From NCBI GenBank assembly GCA_005768755.1, contig VAFL01000004.1, forward strand, positions 1 to 64,000: 64,000 bases of DNA, given 5' to 3'. Numbering within the stretch: position 1 is the first letter of the stretch; each line of letters begins with the position of its first letter. The position numbers were made by a program, and so were the translations under genes. Below the pieces are notes generated by a model. That model did not search any database. It was not told the origin of the DNA and saw nothing but the letters and a program-made list of their open reading frames with translations. Of the stretch, positions 29,269 to 39,867 are shown one piece after another. Source of the DNA: Paracoccus denitrificans (GTDB taxonomy: Bacteria > Pseudomonadota > Alphaproteobacteria > Rhodobacterales > Rhodobacteraceae).

Positions 29269-29820
29269 CTATCCAGCGGACTGCCAGTTCCGCACTGCCT
29301 CCAGCGGCCAGAGCAGCATCAGCACGTTCAAGATCAATCCGTCGCGGATCATATAGATCGTCACGGCCTCGGCCAGCACGAACAATGCGATCGATGCCCA
29401 GACCGGCAGCACGCGGGCCAGCCAGAAGCCGAACAGCATTGCCAGCATGTCCGCGACAGAGTTGATCACGCTGTCGCCGTAATAGTCCAACGAGATTGTC
29501 GTCGCGCGATATCGTTCGATGATCATGGGAGAGTTCTCGACGATCTCCCATGCCGCCTCGATTATTGTGGCGATGATCAGGCGGGTGCCCAGCGACAGGC
29601 GGCGGGCGAACAGCCACAACGCCGCAAAGAAGATCAACCCATGCAGCACATGCGACGGCGTGTACCAGTCCGACAGGTGCTGAGAGTTCTCGCTGCTCAT
29701 GGTCTGGCCATGCCACAGCTTCACATAACCGCATTCGCAGATCGGCACCCGGCCCATCGCCAGCAGGACAGCGGCCGCCGCGGCGATGATCAGCACAGAG
29801 ATCAGGATTGCGCGCTTCAT
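29269..29820 (-). CDS. DUF2585 (UPF0314) membrane protein
   Basis: The 183-residue inner-membrane protein matches UPF0314: a leading helix, then [47 protein letters not shown] and [16 protein letters not shown]. Four to five membrane segments are visible. Function is unknown. Its start overlaps the end of the phosphoesterase gene by 4 bases. Confidence 0.9.
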   Translation of the reverse strand: MKRAILISVLIIAAAAAVLLAMGRVPICECGYVKLWHGQTMSSENSQHLSDWYTPSHVLHGLIFFAALWLFARRLSLGTRLIIATIIEAAWEIVENSPMIIERYRATTISLDYYGDSVINSVADMLAMLFGFWLARVLPVWASIALFVLAEAVTIYMIRDGLILNVLMLLWPLEAVRNWQSAG

Positions 29821-30578
29821 ATGGCACCTTCGGGCTGCAAGGGCAGGGGACCGTCATCGGTCAGCAGCCACACGCCGTCCGCGTCCAGCCGCACGGCGGT
29901 TGCAGGCCGGCCATAGCCGGCGCCGGTGTCGATATTCAGGCGGTTGCCGTAATGCGTCGCCCGCTTGATCGCCGTATGACCGTGGACGACAAGGGCGCCG
30001 TGATCGGCGGTCGATTCAAGGAAGGGCTTGCGGATCCACATCAGATCCACGCGCGACTGCGCCGACAGGTCGATCCCCGGCCGGATGCCGGCATGGGTGA
30101 ACAGGAAGCCGCCCGGATGCAGGATATAGGGCGCAAGTCCGTCCAGCCAGCGCGCATGCTCGGGGGGTATCTTCTTCAACGCCTCGGCGTGAACCTCGGC
30201 CAGCGGCCGGGTCTCGGCATCGGCGATACCATATGACAGCAGGGTCGCGCCTGCGCCATTCTGCGTGTCACCCGTCCAGGTATTCTCGGACGAGGGGCCG
30301 GGGTCGATCCAGAAAGGATCCTCCATGAAGCGGGGCAGCTTGTTATCGTGATTGCCCTTCACGATCTGCCAGTTGCGCCCCTGCGCCTGCCCGCCCATCA
30401 GGTAATCGATGACAGCTGGCGAATCCGGTCCGCGATCGATCAGATCACCCAGATGAACGATATGCGCATCAGTGCCGCCATCGCGTTCGACCAGACCATG
30501 CGTCTTTGCAAGGGCGTCCATCCGGCCGTGGATATCACCGATGGCGTAGACGGGGGCGAAGGCGGGGTTGGATGGCAT
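29817..30578 (-). CDS. calcineurin-like metallophosphoesterase (PPP type)
   Basis: The 253-residue product shows the di-metal site motifs GDIHG (14-18), [15 protein letters not shown] and a later HAGI/HGHTAI pair, the pattern of bacterial PPP-family Ser/Thr or diadenosine tetraphosphate phosphatases. Its substrate is undetermined. ATG 30578 is preceded by AGAGG and starts directly before the catalytic core. Translationally coupled to the DUF2585 gene. Confidence 0.87.
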   Translation of the reverse strand: MPSNPAFAPVYAIGDIHGRMDALAKTHGLVERDGGTDAHIVHLGDLIDRGPDSPAVIDYLMGGQAQGRNWQIVKGNHDNKLPRFMEDPFWIDPGPSSENTWTGDTQNGAGATLLSYGIADAETRPLAEVHAEALKKIPPEHARWLDGLAPYILHPGGFLFTHAGIRPGIDLSAQSRVDLMWIRKPFLESTADHGALVVHGHTAIKRATHYGNRLNIDTGAGYGRPATAVRLDADGVWLLTDDGPLPLQPEGAI

Positions 30579-30633
30579 GAGAGGCCTCTGGGTTGAGCAT
30601 GTCAAAACGACAGGAAACAGGCGAAAATGGCAA

Positions 30634-30658
30634 GGCCCGGCGGATTGACCGCCGGGCC
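30634..30658 (-). terminator. terminator-like hairpin after serA
   Basis: A perfect 10-base-pair stem (GGCCCGGCGG / CCGCCGGGCC) with a 5-base loop lies 26 bases after the serA stop. The U-run on the minus strand is poor (TTGCCATTTTC), so termination efficiency is uncertain. Confidence 0.6.
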
Positions 30659-30683
30659 GTTTCGCATCTTGATGCGGCAGGCT

Positions 30684-32273
30684 TCAGATTTCGAAGCGCA
30701 ATGCGCGGGCCTGAAGAAACTTGCCCGTTCCCTGCAATGCGGCCAGAACCTCGGCCGAGATCGCCTCGTCCAGATACAGGATCGCAATCGCATCCTCGCC
30801 CGTGGCAGAGCGGCCCAGCTGGAAGTTCGCGATATTGACGCCCATCTCGCCCAGGGTGCTGCCAAGCGCGCCGATCACGCCCGGAACGTCCTTGTTCCGC
30901 GTGTACAGCATATGCTCGCCGATCTCGGCATCCAGGTTGATACCGCGGATCTGGATGAAGCGCGGTTTGCCGTCACTGAACACGGTGCCCGCAATAGAGC
31001 GTTCGTTGTCGTCCGTCACCACGGTCAGCTTGATATAGCCGTCATAGACGCCGCCGGCTTCCTGACGGGTGGTCGCCACCTGTATGCCGCGATCCTTGGC
31101 GATAACCGGGGCCGAGACCATGTTCACGTCCGGGTTCGTGGCCTTCATCACGCCCGCGATCAGTGCCGCGTTCAGCGCGTTGACATTCATATCGGCGACC
31201 ACGCCGTCATAAAGCACGTTGATCGACTTGATCGGCACATCGGTCATCTGCCCGATGAAGCTGCCCAGATGTGCGGCCAGCTTGATCCACGGCCCCATGA
31301 CCTTCGCCTCTTCGGCCGTGACCGAGGGCATGTTCAGCGCGTTGGATACGGCACCGGTCAGCAGGTAATCCGACATCTGTTCGGCCACCTGAAGCGCCAC
31401 GTTTTCCTGCGCCTCATCGGTGGAGGCGCCCAGATGCGGCGTCACGACGACGTTGGGCAGGTTGAACAGCGGGCTTTCGGTCGCGGGCTCGGTCGCGAAC
31501 ACGTCAAGCGCTGCACCGGCGACATGCCCCGATTTCAGTGCTTCGGCCAAGGCCTCCTCGTCGATCAGTCCGCCGCGGGCGGCATTCACGATGCGCACGC
31601 CCTTCTTGGTCTTGGCGAGGTTCTCGCGCGACAGGATATTGCGGGTCTTGTCGGTCAGCGGCACGTGCATGGTGATGAAGTCGGCCTTGGCCAGCAACTC
31701 GTCCAGTTCGACCTTGGTGACGCCAAGCTGATCCGCGCGTTCCTCCGACAGGAAGGGATCATAGGCCAGCACCTTCATCTTCAGCCCAAGCGCACGATCC
31801 GCGACGATGGACCCGATATTGCCGGCCCCGATTAGACCCAGCGTCTTGTTGAAGACCTCGACCCCCATGAAGCGGTTCTTTTCCCACTTGCCGGCATGGG
31901 TCGAGACGCTGGCCTCGGGCAGTTGGCGGGCGACGGCGAACATCAGCGCGATGGCGTGTTCGGCGGTGGTCACGCTGTTGCCGAACGGCGTGTTCATCAC
32001 GATCACGCCTTTCTTGGACGCGGCCGGGATGTCGACATTGTCGACGCCGATTCCGGCGCGGCCGATCACCTTCAGATTGCTGGCGCTTTCCAGCAGCTTT
32101 TCTGTGACCTTTGTGGCCGAACGGATGGCCAGACCGTCATATTGACCTATGATTTCGGCCAGCTTTTCCTTGTCCTTGCCGACATCGGGCAGATAATCGA
32201 CATCGACACCGCGATCACGGAAGATCTGGACGGCGGTTTCGGACAGTTTGTCAGATACGAGAACTTTGGGCAT
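30684..32273 (-). CDS. serA: D-3-phosphoglycerate dehydrogenase
   Basis: SerA oxidises 3-phosphoglycerate to 3-phosphohydroxypyruvate, the first step of serine synthesis. The 529-residue long form has the catalytic and NAD domains (IGRAGIGVDNVDI; GLIGAGNIGSIVADRALG), followed by the intervening ASB domain and a C-terminal ACT domain (NKDVPGVIGALGSTLGEMGVNIA) likely to bind serine for feedback. ATG 32273 is preceded by AAGGAG at 6 bases; the frame from 32288 adds five atypical residues. It is cotranscribed with serC upstream. Confidence 0.97.
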   Translation of the reverse strand: MPKVLVSDKLSETAVQIFRDRGVDVDYLPDVGKDKEKLAEIIGQYDGLAIRSATKVTEKLLESASNLKVIGRAGIGVDNVDIPAASKKGVIVMNTPFGNSVTTAEHAIALMFAVARQLPEASVSTHAGKWEKNRFMGVEVFNKTLGLIGAGNIGSIVADRALGLKMKVLAYDPFLSEERADQLGVTKVELDELLAKADFITMHVPLTDKTRNILSRENLAKTKKGVRIVNAARGGLIDEEALAEALKSGHVAGAALDVFATEPATESPLFNLPNVVVTPHLGASTDEAQENVALQVAEQMSDYLLTGAVSNALNMPSVTAEEAKVMGPWIKLAAHLGSFIGQMTDVPIKSINVLYDGVVADMNVNALNAALIAGVMKATNPDVNMVSAPVIAKDRGIQVATTRQEAGGVYDGYIKLTVVTDDNERSIAGTVFSDGKPRFIQIRGINLDAEIGEHMLYTRNKDVPGVIGALGSTLGEMGVNIANFQLGRSATGEDAIAILYLDEAISAEVLAALQGTGKFLQARALRFEI

Positions 32274-32314
32274 CTTATGCTCCTTCATTGGCGGACAGGC
32301 CGCCTTTCATTCTG

Positions 32315-32352
32315 GTAAAAATATCCCGGGGGTCCGGGGGCAGGGCCCCCGG
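32315..32352 (-). repeat. GC-rich hairpin with T-run between serC and serA
   Basis: On the minus strand CCGGGGG pairs with CCCCCGG (32334-32352). It is followed by ACCCCCGGGATATTTTTACC, ending with a T-run as in an intrinsic terminator. I recall near-identical modules in many Rhodobacterales intergenic regions. It may attenuate serA relative to serC. Confidence 0.6.
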
Positions 32353-32359
32353 CCAAGGC

Positions 32360-33505
<1,146 letters not shown>

Positions 33506-33674
33506 GTCGTTACCCTTTCAGGCAATAGCCTCTCGTTGGGGAGAGGTGTCCCGCTGACGGGAATACGCGCAAGCTGATCAAACGGCAACCGATTTATGAA
33601 TGCTTGCCGCAGAAAGCCGGACAGGGCCGGTCGCAGCAGTAGCTTCCAGAAAGAACATAAAAGTCAGCTGTTTA

Positions 33675-35291
33675 CTAGCGCAGCAGGGCGAGGTCAGCCA
33701 TGAGTTCTGTCATGTCATCATCACTCAGGTTCATGTCGGGCATGGCTGTGCCCGGCGCGAAATCCTGTGGTGCGCGCAGAAAACGCTCTAACGAGTCGGG
33801 ATCCCAGGTCTGATTACTCATTTCCTTCAGGGCATCGCTGTAGCGCGAGAAATCGCTGGCAGAGGCGATGTTGCGTCCAACGATATTGCGCAGATGCGGT
33901 GCGTCCTGGGTCGATACTGGGTAGTTCATATTGTGGCACGATCCGCAACTTGCCAGCACGTTCAGATTGGCGACCAGCCCGGTTTCGGTGCGCACGTTGT
34001 CGATATCCTCGACTGGGGTCAGCATGATGATCTTGCCGCTGTCAGTGGTTAGGATCATCACGCCGTCGACGATATCGATATCGCGCATGCGGTCACCGAT
34101 GTAGATCTGTTCGACATAGCTGCCGGTCTGGTCGCCGGTCTGCCATCTGCGAACACGAAACAGGGTGCGCGCCTTCAGGGTCGTGACCATCAGATCGCCG
34201 TCCCATGCCGGATCGAAATCTTCGATGAAGGTCAGCGCGCTGATGCCGGGGCTTGGCAGGAAAGACAGGATCGGCAGGGTGAATTCCCCGAAGCGCCCTT
34301 CCTGGATCGGGGGATGTTCGGGGAAGGTATACTTGGTGTAGACGGTCCCGAACGACGTATAGGGCCAACCGTAATTGTTCCCGTCTTCGATCAGGTTGAT
34401 CTCGTCGCCGCCTTTCGGGCCGTGCTCGGTCGAAATCAACTCTCCCTCAGCCGACAGGGCCAGTCCTTGCGGATTGCGGTGTCCGATCGATACGACATGG
34501 CGTTCGCCGGTCGTGCGGTTTATGCGGAAGATCTTCCCCAGGTCGCTTTCCAGCGTCTGTGGCGGGGGAATGTCGCCCGGAAAGTCATTGCTGACCCCGT
34601 TCAGGCTGAAATCACCGATGGTCAGGATGATGTCGTCGGTCTTCTGGTCATACGCCATGGAGCCGCCGCCAGACAGCACGGAATGCCCCTTGCGCAGCGA
34701 AAAGGGCTTCGCCTTGAAAAGCGGCTCTTCAATCCTTTGAATGTCGCCTTCGCCCTCGGGCAAGTCGAACCGGCTGACGGTCATCCATTTTTCGTAGCGC
34801 GTCCGGTTCTTCTGACCGTAGGAGACATACCATTCCCTTTTGCCGTCCACTTCGACCGAGATCATGTCGTAGATATCGTCCAGAAGGGTTCCGTCCGGGC
34901 GGACCAGCCGGCCGATCTGACTGACGCAATCGTCGCCGGGGCAGGCCCCGGCCTTCAGCCGGAACAGCGATCCCTGTGCGCCGATCACGATGGATTCGTC
35001 GCCCGTATCGACGGCCGAGGCGAGCAACGGGACAGGCCTGCCACTGGGATCGGCAATCAGGACCTCTCGCTTATGGGTTGGAAGGATGGTCGAATCCAGC
35101 AGGGTCTGGTCGGTCATGTCCAGTTGCAGGGCGGGGTCGCTGTTGACGTCATTCGGGGGCTGCATCAGGCGAACCGCCTTCACGATCCCTTCAAAAAGGA
35201 TGTCCTTCTTGAAACCGGAGTGAAACCCGACAGCAAAGCCGATCAGCAATACGACAACCAGGGAAAGAACAGGCAGCAGGTAACGACGCAT
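33675..35291 (-). CDS. PQQ-type sugar/sorbosone dehydrogenase fused to cytochrome c
   Basis: The 538-residue protein has an N-terminal signal anchor (LLPVLSLVVVLLIGFAVG) and a soluble glucose/sorbosone dehydrogenase-like beta-propeller. That propeller carries GHRNPQGLAL, STEHGPKGGDEINLIEDGNNYGWP and a late LMVTTLKARTLFRVR strand. After about residue 440 comes a small class I cytochrome c domain with heme-binding CGSCH and a probable axial Met in PGTAMPDMNL. It would oxidise a sugar in the periplasm and pass electrons to the fused heme. Monocistronic, behind an AT-rich region (35292-35392). Cofactor and substrate are inferred. Confidence 0.85.
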   Translation of the reverse strand: MRRYLLPVLSLVVVLLIGFAVGFHSGFKKDILFEGIVKAVRLMQPPNDVNSDPALQLDMTDQTLLDSTILPTHKREVLIADPSGRPVPLLASAVDTGDESIVIGAQGSLFRLKAGACPGDDCVSQIGRLVRPDGTLLDDIYDMISVEVDGKREWYVSYGQKNRTRYEKWMTVSRFDLPEGEGDIQRIEEPLFKAKPFSLRKGHSVLSGGGSMAYDQKTDDIILTIGDFSLNGVSNDFPGDIPPPQTLESDLGKIFRINRTTGERHVVSIGHRNPQGLALSAEGELISTEHGPKGGDEINLIEDGNNYGWPYTSFGTVYTKYTFPEHPPIQEGRFGEFTLPILSFLPSPGISALTFIEDFDPAWDGDLMVTTLKARTLFRVRRWQTGDQTGSYVEQIYIGDRMRDIDIVDGVMILTTDSGKIIMLTPVEDIDNVRTETGLVANLNVLASCGSCHNMNYPVSTQDAPHLRNIVGRNIASASDFSRYSDALKEMSNQTWDPDSLERFLRAPQDFAPGTAMPDMNLSDDDMTELMADLALLR

Positions 35292-35392
35292 TGCTGGTAA
35301 AGCCCTCGAATAAAAGAATTATATGCTGATATTCTGTCGATTCGGGATATTAATCAAATTAATTCGGACTAAATAGTTTGAATGTGGATGGA

Positions 35393-37210
35393 TCAGGCAA
35401 TGCCTGCCAATTCATGATTGCCGATGGAATTTGATCCATCGGTGAATTGCAGTCGCGCCAGCCTGGCATAAAGGCCGCCGCGCGCCACAAGCTCATCATG
35501 CGTTCCCTGTGCAACGATATGGCCGTCATCGAATACCACGATGCGATCGGCCTTTTTCACCGTTGCCAGCCTGTGTGCGACAATGATGGTCGTGCGACCT
35601 TTGGCCAACTGATCGACCGCCTGCTGCACCGCATATTCCGATTCGGCATCCAATGCGCTTGTTGCCTCGTCCAGAAGCAGAACGGGGGCGTCGCGCAAAA
35701 TGGCGCGGGCGATGGCGATGCGTTGCTTCTGCCCGCCCGACAGCATGACGCCGCGTTCGCCGACCTGGCTGTCATAGCCTTCGGGCAAAGCAAGCAGGAA
35801 GTCATGTGCATGGGCGGCGCGCGCAGCGGCCTCGACCTCTGCGTCGGTGGCGCCGGGGCGGCCGAAACGGATATTCTCGCGCGCGGTGGTCGCGAAGATG
35901 ACAGGGTCTTGCGGCACAAGGGCGATTTCGGCCCGGAAATCGGCGCGGGCCATGTCACGCAGGTCGATCCCGTCCAGCGTGACCTGCCCGGTCGCCGGAT
36001 CCCAGAAGCGCTGGATCAACTGGATCACGGTGGTCTTGCCCGCGCCCGAGGGCCCGACAAGGGCCACGGTTTCGCCGGGGCGGATGGTCAGATCGACATC
36101 CTTCAGCGCCGACCGGTCGGGCCGGGAGGGGTAATGAAAACTGACATCCTTTAGCGCGATTGCGCCCTTGGCCGGGCGGGGCAGGGCCACGGGCTGTGCC
36201 GGGTCGTTGATGGCATCGCCAGCTGCCAAAAGCTCGGCAAGACGTTCGGTCGCGCCTGCTGCACGCTGCAACTCGCCCCAGATTTCCGACAATGCGCCAA
36301 CGGCACCTGCGACGAGGACGGCATAAATGACGAACTGCACCAGTTCGCCCACAGTCATCAGCCCGGCCTGCACATCGCGCGCGCCGATCCACAAGACGCC
36401 CAGCACGCCTGAAAAGATCAGGAATATGACGATCACAGTCAGCACGGCGCGTGTGGCGATGCGTTTGCGGGCAGACACAAAGCTTTCTTCGGTCACGCGC
36501 GCAAAATCAGCACGGGTCGCGGATTCGTGGGTGAAGGCCTGCACGGTCTGCGCAGACTGCAACGCCTCGGCGGCGGAGCCAGAAGATGTGGCGATCCAGT
36601 CCTGATTTTCGCGCGCCAGCACCCGCAGCCTTCGGCCCAGACCGATGATCGGGATCAGGATCAGCGGCACCAGCAGCAACACGAGGCCGGTCAGCTTGGC
36701 GGATGTCAGAAACAGCATGACCAGCCCGCCTGCCATCAGCAGCACATTGCGCAGCGCGACCGAAACGGAAGACCCGATCACCGACAGGATCACCGTGGTG
36801 TCTGTGGTGATCCGGCTGACGATCTCTCCGGTCATGACTTTTTCGAAGAAGGCGGGAGAGCGGCCGATCACGCGGTCGAAGATGGCCTTGCGGATATCGG
36901 CCACGACACGCTCGCCCAGCCGCGTCACAAGGTAATAGCGCAGCCCCGTCCCGACCGCGAGCGCGGCCACGATCAGGAATGCGGCTTCGAAATATTCGTC
37001 CAGCAGGACTGATCCCACATCGAAACCATCCACCACCCGGCGCACGGCCAAGGGCAGGATCAGACTGATCGCGGCGGTCAGGATCAGCGCGCCAAGCGCC
37101 GCAAACGCCATGCCGCGATAGGGCCGGATGAAAGGCCAAAGCGCCGACAACGCGCCCATGCGGCGGCTTCCGGGGCGATCGTTCTGGGTGGTAATCGGTG
37201 CGCGAGCCAT
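35393..37210 (-). CDS. ABCB-type multidrug/lipid ABC exporter (half transporter)
   Basis: The 605-residue fusion of a six-helix type-1 exporter domain and an ATPase domain would act as a homodimer. The ATPase has Walker A GPSGAGKTT, Q-loop VPQDP, signature LSGGQKQRIAIARA, Walker B VLLLDEATSALD and H-loop AHRL. An AT-rich spacer separates it from the PQQ dehydrogenase gene. ATG 37210 gives the standard short cytosolic N-terminus; 37264 is an upstream alternative. Substrate unknown. Confidence 0.9.
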   Translation of the reverse strand: MARAPITTQNDRPGSRRMGALSALWPFIRPYRGMAFAALGALILTAAISLILPLAVRRVVDGFDVGSVLLDEYFEAAFLIVAALAVGTGLRYYLVTRLGERVVADIRKAIFDRVIGRSPAFFEKVMTGEIVSRITTDTTVILSVIGSSVSVALRNVLLMAGGLVMLFLTSAKLTGLVLLLVPLILIPIIGLGRRLRVLARENQDWIATSSGSAAEALQSAQTVQAFTHESATRADFARVTEESFVSARKRIATRAVLTVIVIFLIFSGVLGVLWIGARDVQAGLMTVGELVQFVIYAVLVAGAVGALSEIWGELQRAAGATERLAELLAAGDAINDPAQPVALPRPAKGAIALKDVSFHYPSRPDRSALKDVDLTIRPGETVALVGPSGAGKTTVIQLIQRFWDPATGQVTLDGIDLRDMARADFRAEIALVPQDPVIFATTARENIRFGRPGATDAEVEAAARAAHAHDFLLALPEGYDSQVGERGVMLSGGQKQRIAIARAILRDAPVLLLDEATSALDAESEYAVQQAVDQLAKGRTTIIVAHRLATVKKADRIVVFDDGHIVAQGTHDELVARGGLYARLARLQFTDGSNSIGNHELAGIA

Positions 37211-37267
37211 GCGTGCCAGTCCTTGCGTTGCCCTCGCTTTAGGCGTGATGGGGCAGGGCGGCAACCA

Positions 37268-37921
37268 TCAAAGGCTGGTTGCACCGGATGACAAATGGTC
37301 GCGCAGCCGGTCAACTGCCCCGGCCAACCGCCCGTCGATGACGTCCAGATAGCGCGTCCAGTCATCGAAGTGATGCAGGTCTTCGGCCCCGTCGGAAATC
37401 CCGCGCAGCGCGACAAGCGGCAGGTCGAACTGCTGGCAGGCGCGCAGCACGGCGAAGCTTTCCATATCGACCATATCTTCAGCGATGGTGTCGTAGGCCG
37501 CGCCCGAAACGATATTCCCGCCGGTCGACAGGCTTGCCGCCGGAATGCCAGGGATTGTGATCGGCAAGGCTAGCGTAGCGGGCAGGCCCAGAAGCGGCGT
37601 TACGCCCTTCTCGAACCCAAGGGGCGAGGCGTCGATATCGCGCCAACTGACGGAAGATGCCTGATATATCATACCCTGTTCAAGTCGTGCCGATCCGGCC
37701 GAACCGAGAGAGACGACAAGCCGGGGCAGACTGTCCGCAGCCGCCAACCGCGCCAGCGCCATTCCGGTCGCCAGTGCCGCCTCGATCGGGCCGATCCCGG
37801 TCATCAGGGGGGTGAAACGCGATTGCAGCGCCGGGCCGTATTCGGCCTTCGCCGCCATGACGAACAGGGTCGGCACACCGCCCAGATCAGTGACAAGCCC
37901 GGTCGTTGCCGGGTTGGTCAT
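37268..37921 (-). CDS. MTA/SAH nucleosidase-like protein (PNP_UDP_1 family)
   Basis: The 217-residue phosphorylase/nucleosidase-fold protein contains VVSLGSAGSARLEQGMIYQASSV, an MVDMESFAVLRACQ block with the catalytic-type Glu of nucleosidases, and LVALRGISDGAED with the conserved Asp. These suggest cleavage of methylthioadenosine or S-adenosylhomocysteine. It is somewhat shorter than E. coli MtnN, so the exact nucleoside is uncertain. Confidence 0.8.
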   Translation of the reverse strand: MTNPATTGLVTDLGGVPTLFVMAAKAEYGPALQSRFTPLMTGIGPIEAALATGMALARLAAADSLPRLVVSLGSAGSARLEQGMIYQASSVSWRDIDASPLGFEKGVTPLLGLPATLALPITIPGIPAASLSTGGNIVSGAAYDTIAEDMVDMESFAVLRACQQFDLPLVALRGISDGAEDLHHFDDWTRYLDVIDGRLAGAVDRLRDHLSSGATSL

Positions 37922-37934
37922 GATCGGATCTGTC

Positions 37935-38020
<86 letters not shown>

Positions 38021-38139
38021 AACCGACTGAAAAGGCAAATTAATCCGTTCCAGCGTCCGAAATCTAGCATGTGCTGCGCCGCGCGCAAGGCGTGGCGGCC
38101 AGGTTTTCGTCACCATAGCCTGCCACCACGCGGTGACGA

Positions 38140-39123
38140 TCACTTCGTCAGATAGTCGTTGCTGAACCAATTCGCGACATCTGGGGCAGATGACAGCGTT
38201 GCGCCGTTGCTGTCGCGAAGTCCACCTGCCTGCGCCAGAAAGGCCGCGCTTGCGGCCAGCATCGGGCCGTCGATCAGGCCGACCGGCTCTCCTTCGTCTT
38301 GCAGGAAACCGCTTTCGATCAGCGTTTCCATCGAGGCGTGGACGAGTTCGGCATCAGGCAGCATTCCGCCCGACGCGGCGATCAGGATATCGGCGGCATC
38401 GGCCGGATTTTCTACGGCAAAGGCATAGCCGCGCTGCACCGCCTGAACGAAGGCGCGGGTCTGTTCGGGATGCGCGGCGATCCATTCCCCGCTGCCGGCG
38501 ATCAGCGTCGTCTGCTGGTCGGGCACGCCGAAATCTGCATAGCGAAAGCCACGCTGCGACCGCCCCAGAAGGTCGGCATTCACCCCTTCCCAGGTCTGGA
38601 CCTCCAGCGTGAAATCAACACGGCCATTCGCCAGCGCTTCATAGGCCGAGGTGCCGAGCGTTACCGTCTCATAGTCCCCCTTGCCGCCGTCATTGCGGAT
38701 CATGGTGCCGATCAGCGCGCTTTCCCAATCGCTGCCGAAGCCGGCATAGGTCTTGCCGTCCAGATCGGCCGGGCGCTGGATTTCGTCATTGTCGCCATTG
38801 ACGACAAGGCGGCCGGTCTCGTGCTGGGTGATGGCGAACACGGCCTGAAGATCAGCCCCGGCTGCCCGCTGCGAGGTGAAGCCCACGACGCCAACCACCC
38901 CGAATTCGGCCACGCCCGACGCGATCAGCGCACTTGCCGAAGTGTCGGTATAGGGCAGGATATCGACCGCCAGCCCGGCTTCTTCGAACCAGCCCTGTGC
39001 CTCGGCCACGTACAGCCCGACATGATTGGTGTTCGGCGTCCAGTCGAGGGCGACGGACAGTTTTTCCTGCGCCTGTGCGGGCAGGGCGGCAAGGAAGAAT
39101 GCTGCGGTCAGGAGTTTGGTCAT
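38140..39123 (-). CDS. thiY: ThiY-type HMP-precursor binding protein
   Basis: The 327-residue periplasmic binding protein has a signal peptide (LLTAAFFLAALPAQA) and the NMT1/THI5-like core LSVALDWTPNTNHVGLYVAEAQGWF. It delivers N-formyl-4-amino-5-aminomethyl-2-methylpyrimidine or a related pyrimidine to the ThiXZ permease for thiamine salvage. It is the last gene of the riboswitch-controlled ykoF-thiXZY run (order on the minus strand: ykoF, thiX, thiZ, thiY). Confidence 0.9.
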   Translation of the reverse strand: MTKLLTAAFFLAALPAQAQEKLSVALDWTPNTNHVGLYVAEAQGWFEEAGLAVDILPYTDTSASALIASGVAEFGVVGVVGFTSQRAAGADLQAVFAITQHETGRLVVNGDNDEIQRPADLDGKTYAGFGSDWESALIGTMIRNDGGKGDYETVTLGTSAYEALANGRVDFTLEVQTWEGVNADLLGRSQRGFRYADFGVPDQQTTLIAGSGEWIAAHPEQTRAFVQAVQRGYAFAVENPADAADILIAASGGMLPDAELVHASMETLIESGFLQDEGEPVGLIDGPMLAASAAFLAQAGGLRDSNGATLSSAPDVANWFSNDYLTK

Positions 39124-39126
39124 TTG

Positions 39127-39867
39127 TCAGTCTCCGGTATGGGCGAAAATCGTATCGAGGATCTGCTGTTCGATGCTATGGGCGGTCGCGGGCAGCGGGC
39201 GGCCAAGGCGCGGGCGCGGGGCGGTCACCTTGAATTCCGCCACGACATGGCCGGGACGTGGTGACAGGACATAGATTCGATCGGACAGTGCCACGGCCTC
39301 GCGCACGTCGTGGGTGACAAGCAGCGTGGTCCAGCCGGCCGCTTGCCATCGCCTTTCGAACCAGCCCTGGATACGGGTCCGGGTCAGCGCATCCAGCGCG
39401 CCGAAAGGTTCGTCCAGAAGCTGGACGGGGCGGCCCTGAATGACTGTGCGCAGCAATGCCGCGCGCTGGCGCATTCCACCCGAAAGCTGGGCGGGATAGT
39501 GACGCTCAAAGCCGGCAAGGCCGAATTCGGCCAGCATCGGCGCGGCAAGCTTGCGGGCTTCGGGGCGGGGGGTGCCCTGCACCTCCAGTCCAAGGGTGAC
39601 ATTGTCGATAATGCGCCGCCATGGCAGCAGCGCATCGCGTTGCGGCATGAAGGAGAAAGCCTTGCCGGGGGCGGCGTCGTTCAGGACGATCTCGCCCCCG
39701 TCGGGGGTCAGATCACCGATCAGCAGCCGAAAAAGAGTGGATTTCCCACAGCCTGACGGCCCGAGGATTGACACGAATTCCCCCGCTGCGACATGCAGCG
39801 ACAGCCGATCCAGCACGGCCATGCCGTTCAGGCGCAAGGACAGATCGCGGATCGCAAGCCCGTTCAT
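39127..39867 (-). CDS. thiZ: ThiZ-type ABC transporter ATPase
   Basis: The 246-residue ATPase has Walker A LGPSGCGKST, Q-loop MPQRDALLPW, signature LSGGMRQRAALLR, Walker B VQLLDEPFGALD and the H-loop VTHDVREA. The taurine/nitrate-type sequence and the setting between thiX and thiY make it the energy unit of pyrimidine-precursor uptake. Starts are nearly contiguous: it overlaps thiX by 4 bases and ends 3 bases before the thiY start. Confidence 0.9.
   Translation of the reverse strand: MNGLAIRDLSLRLNGMAVLDRLSLHVAAGEFVSILGPSGCGKSTLFRLLIGDLTPDGGEIVLNDAAPGKAFSFMPQRDALLPWRRIIDNVTLGLEVQGTPRPEARKLAAPMLAEFGLAGFERHYPAQLSGGMRQRAALLRTVIQGRPVQLLDEPFGALDALTRTRIQGWFERRWQAAGWTTLLVTHDVREAVALSDRIYVLSPRPGHVVAEFKVTAPRPRLGRPLPATAHSIEQQILDTIFAHTGD

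Noticed and set aside
32274..32288. Five-residue extension of SerA
   Set aside because: The AAGGAG site fits ATG 32273, and homologues start MPKVLVSDKLS.
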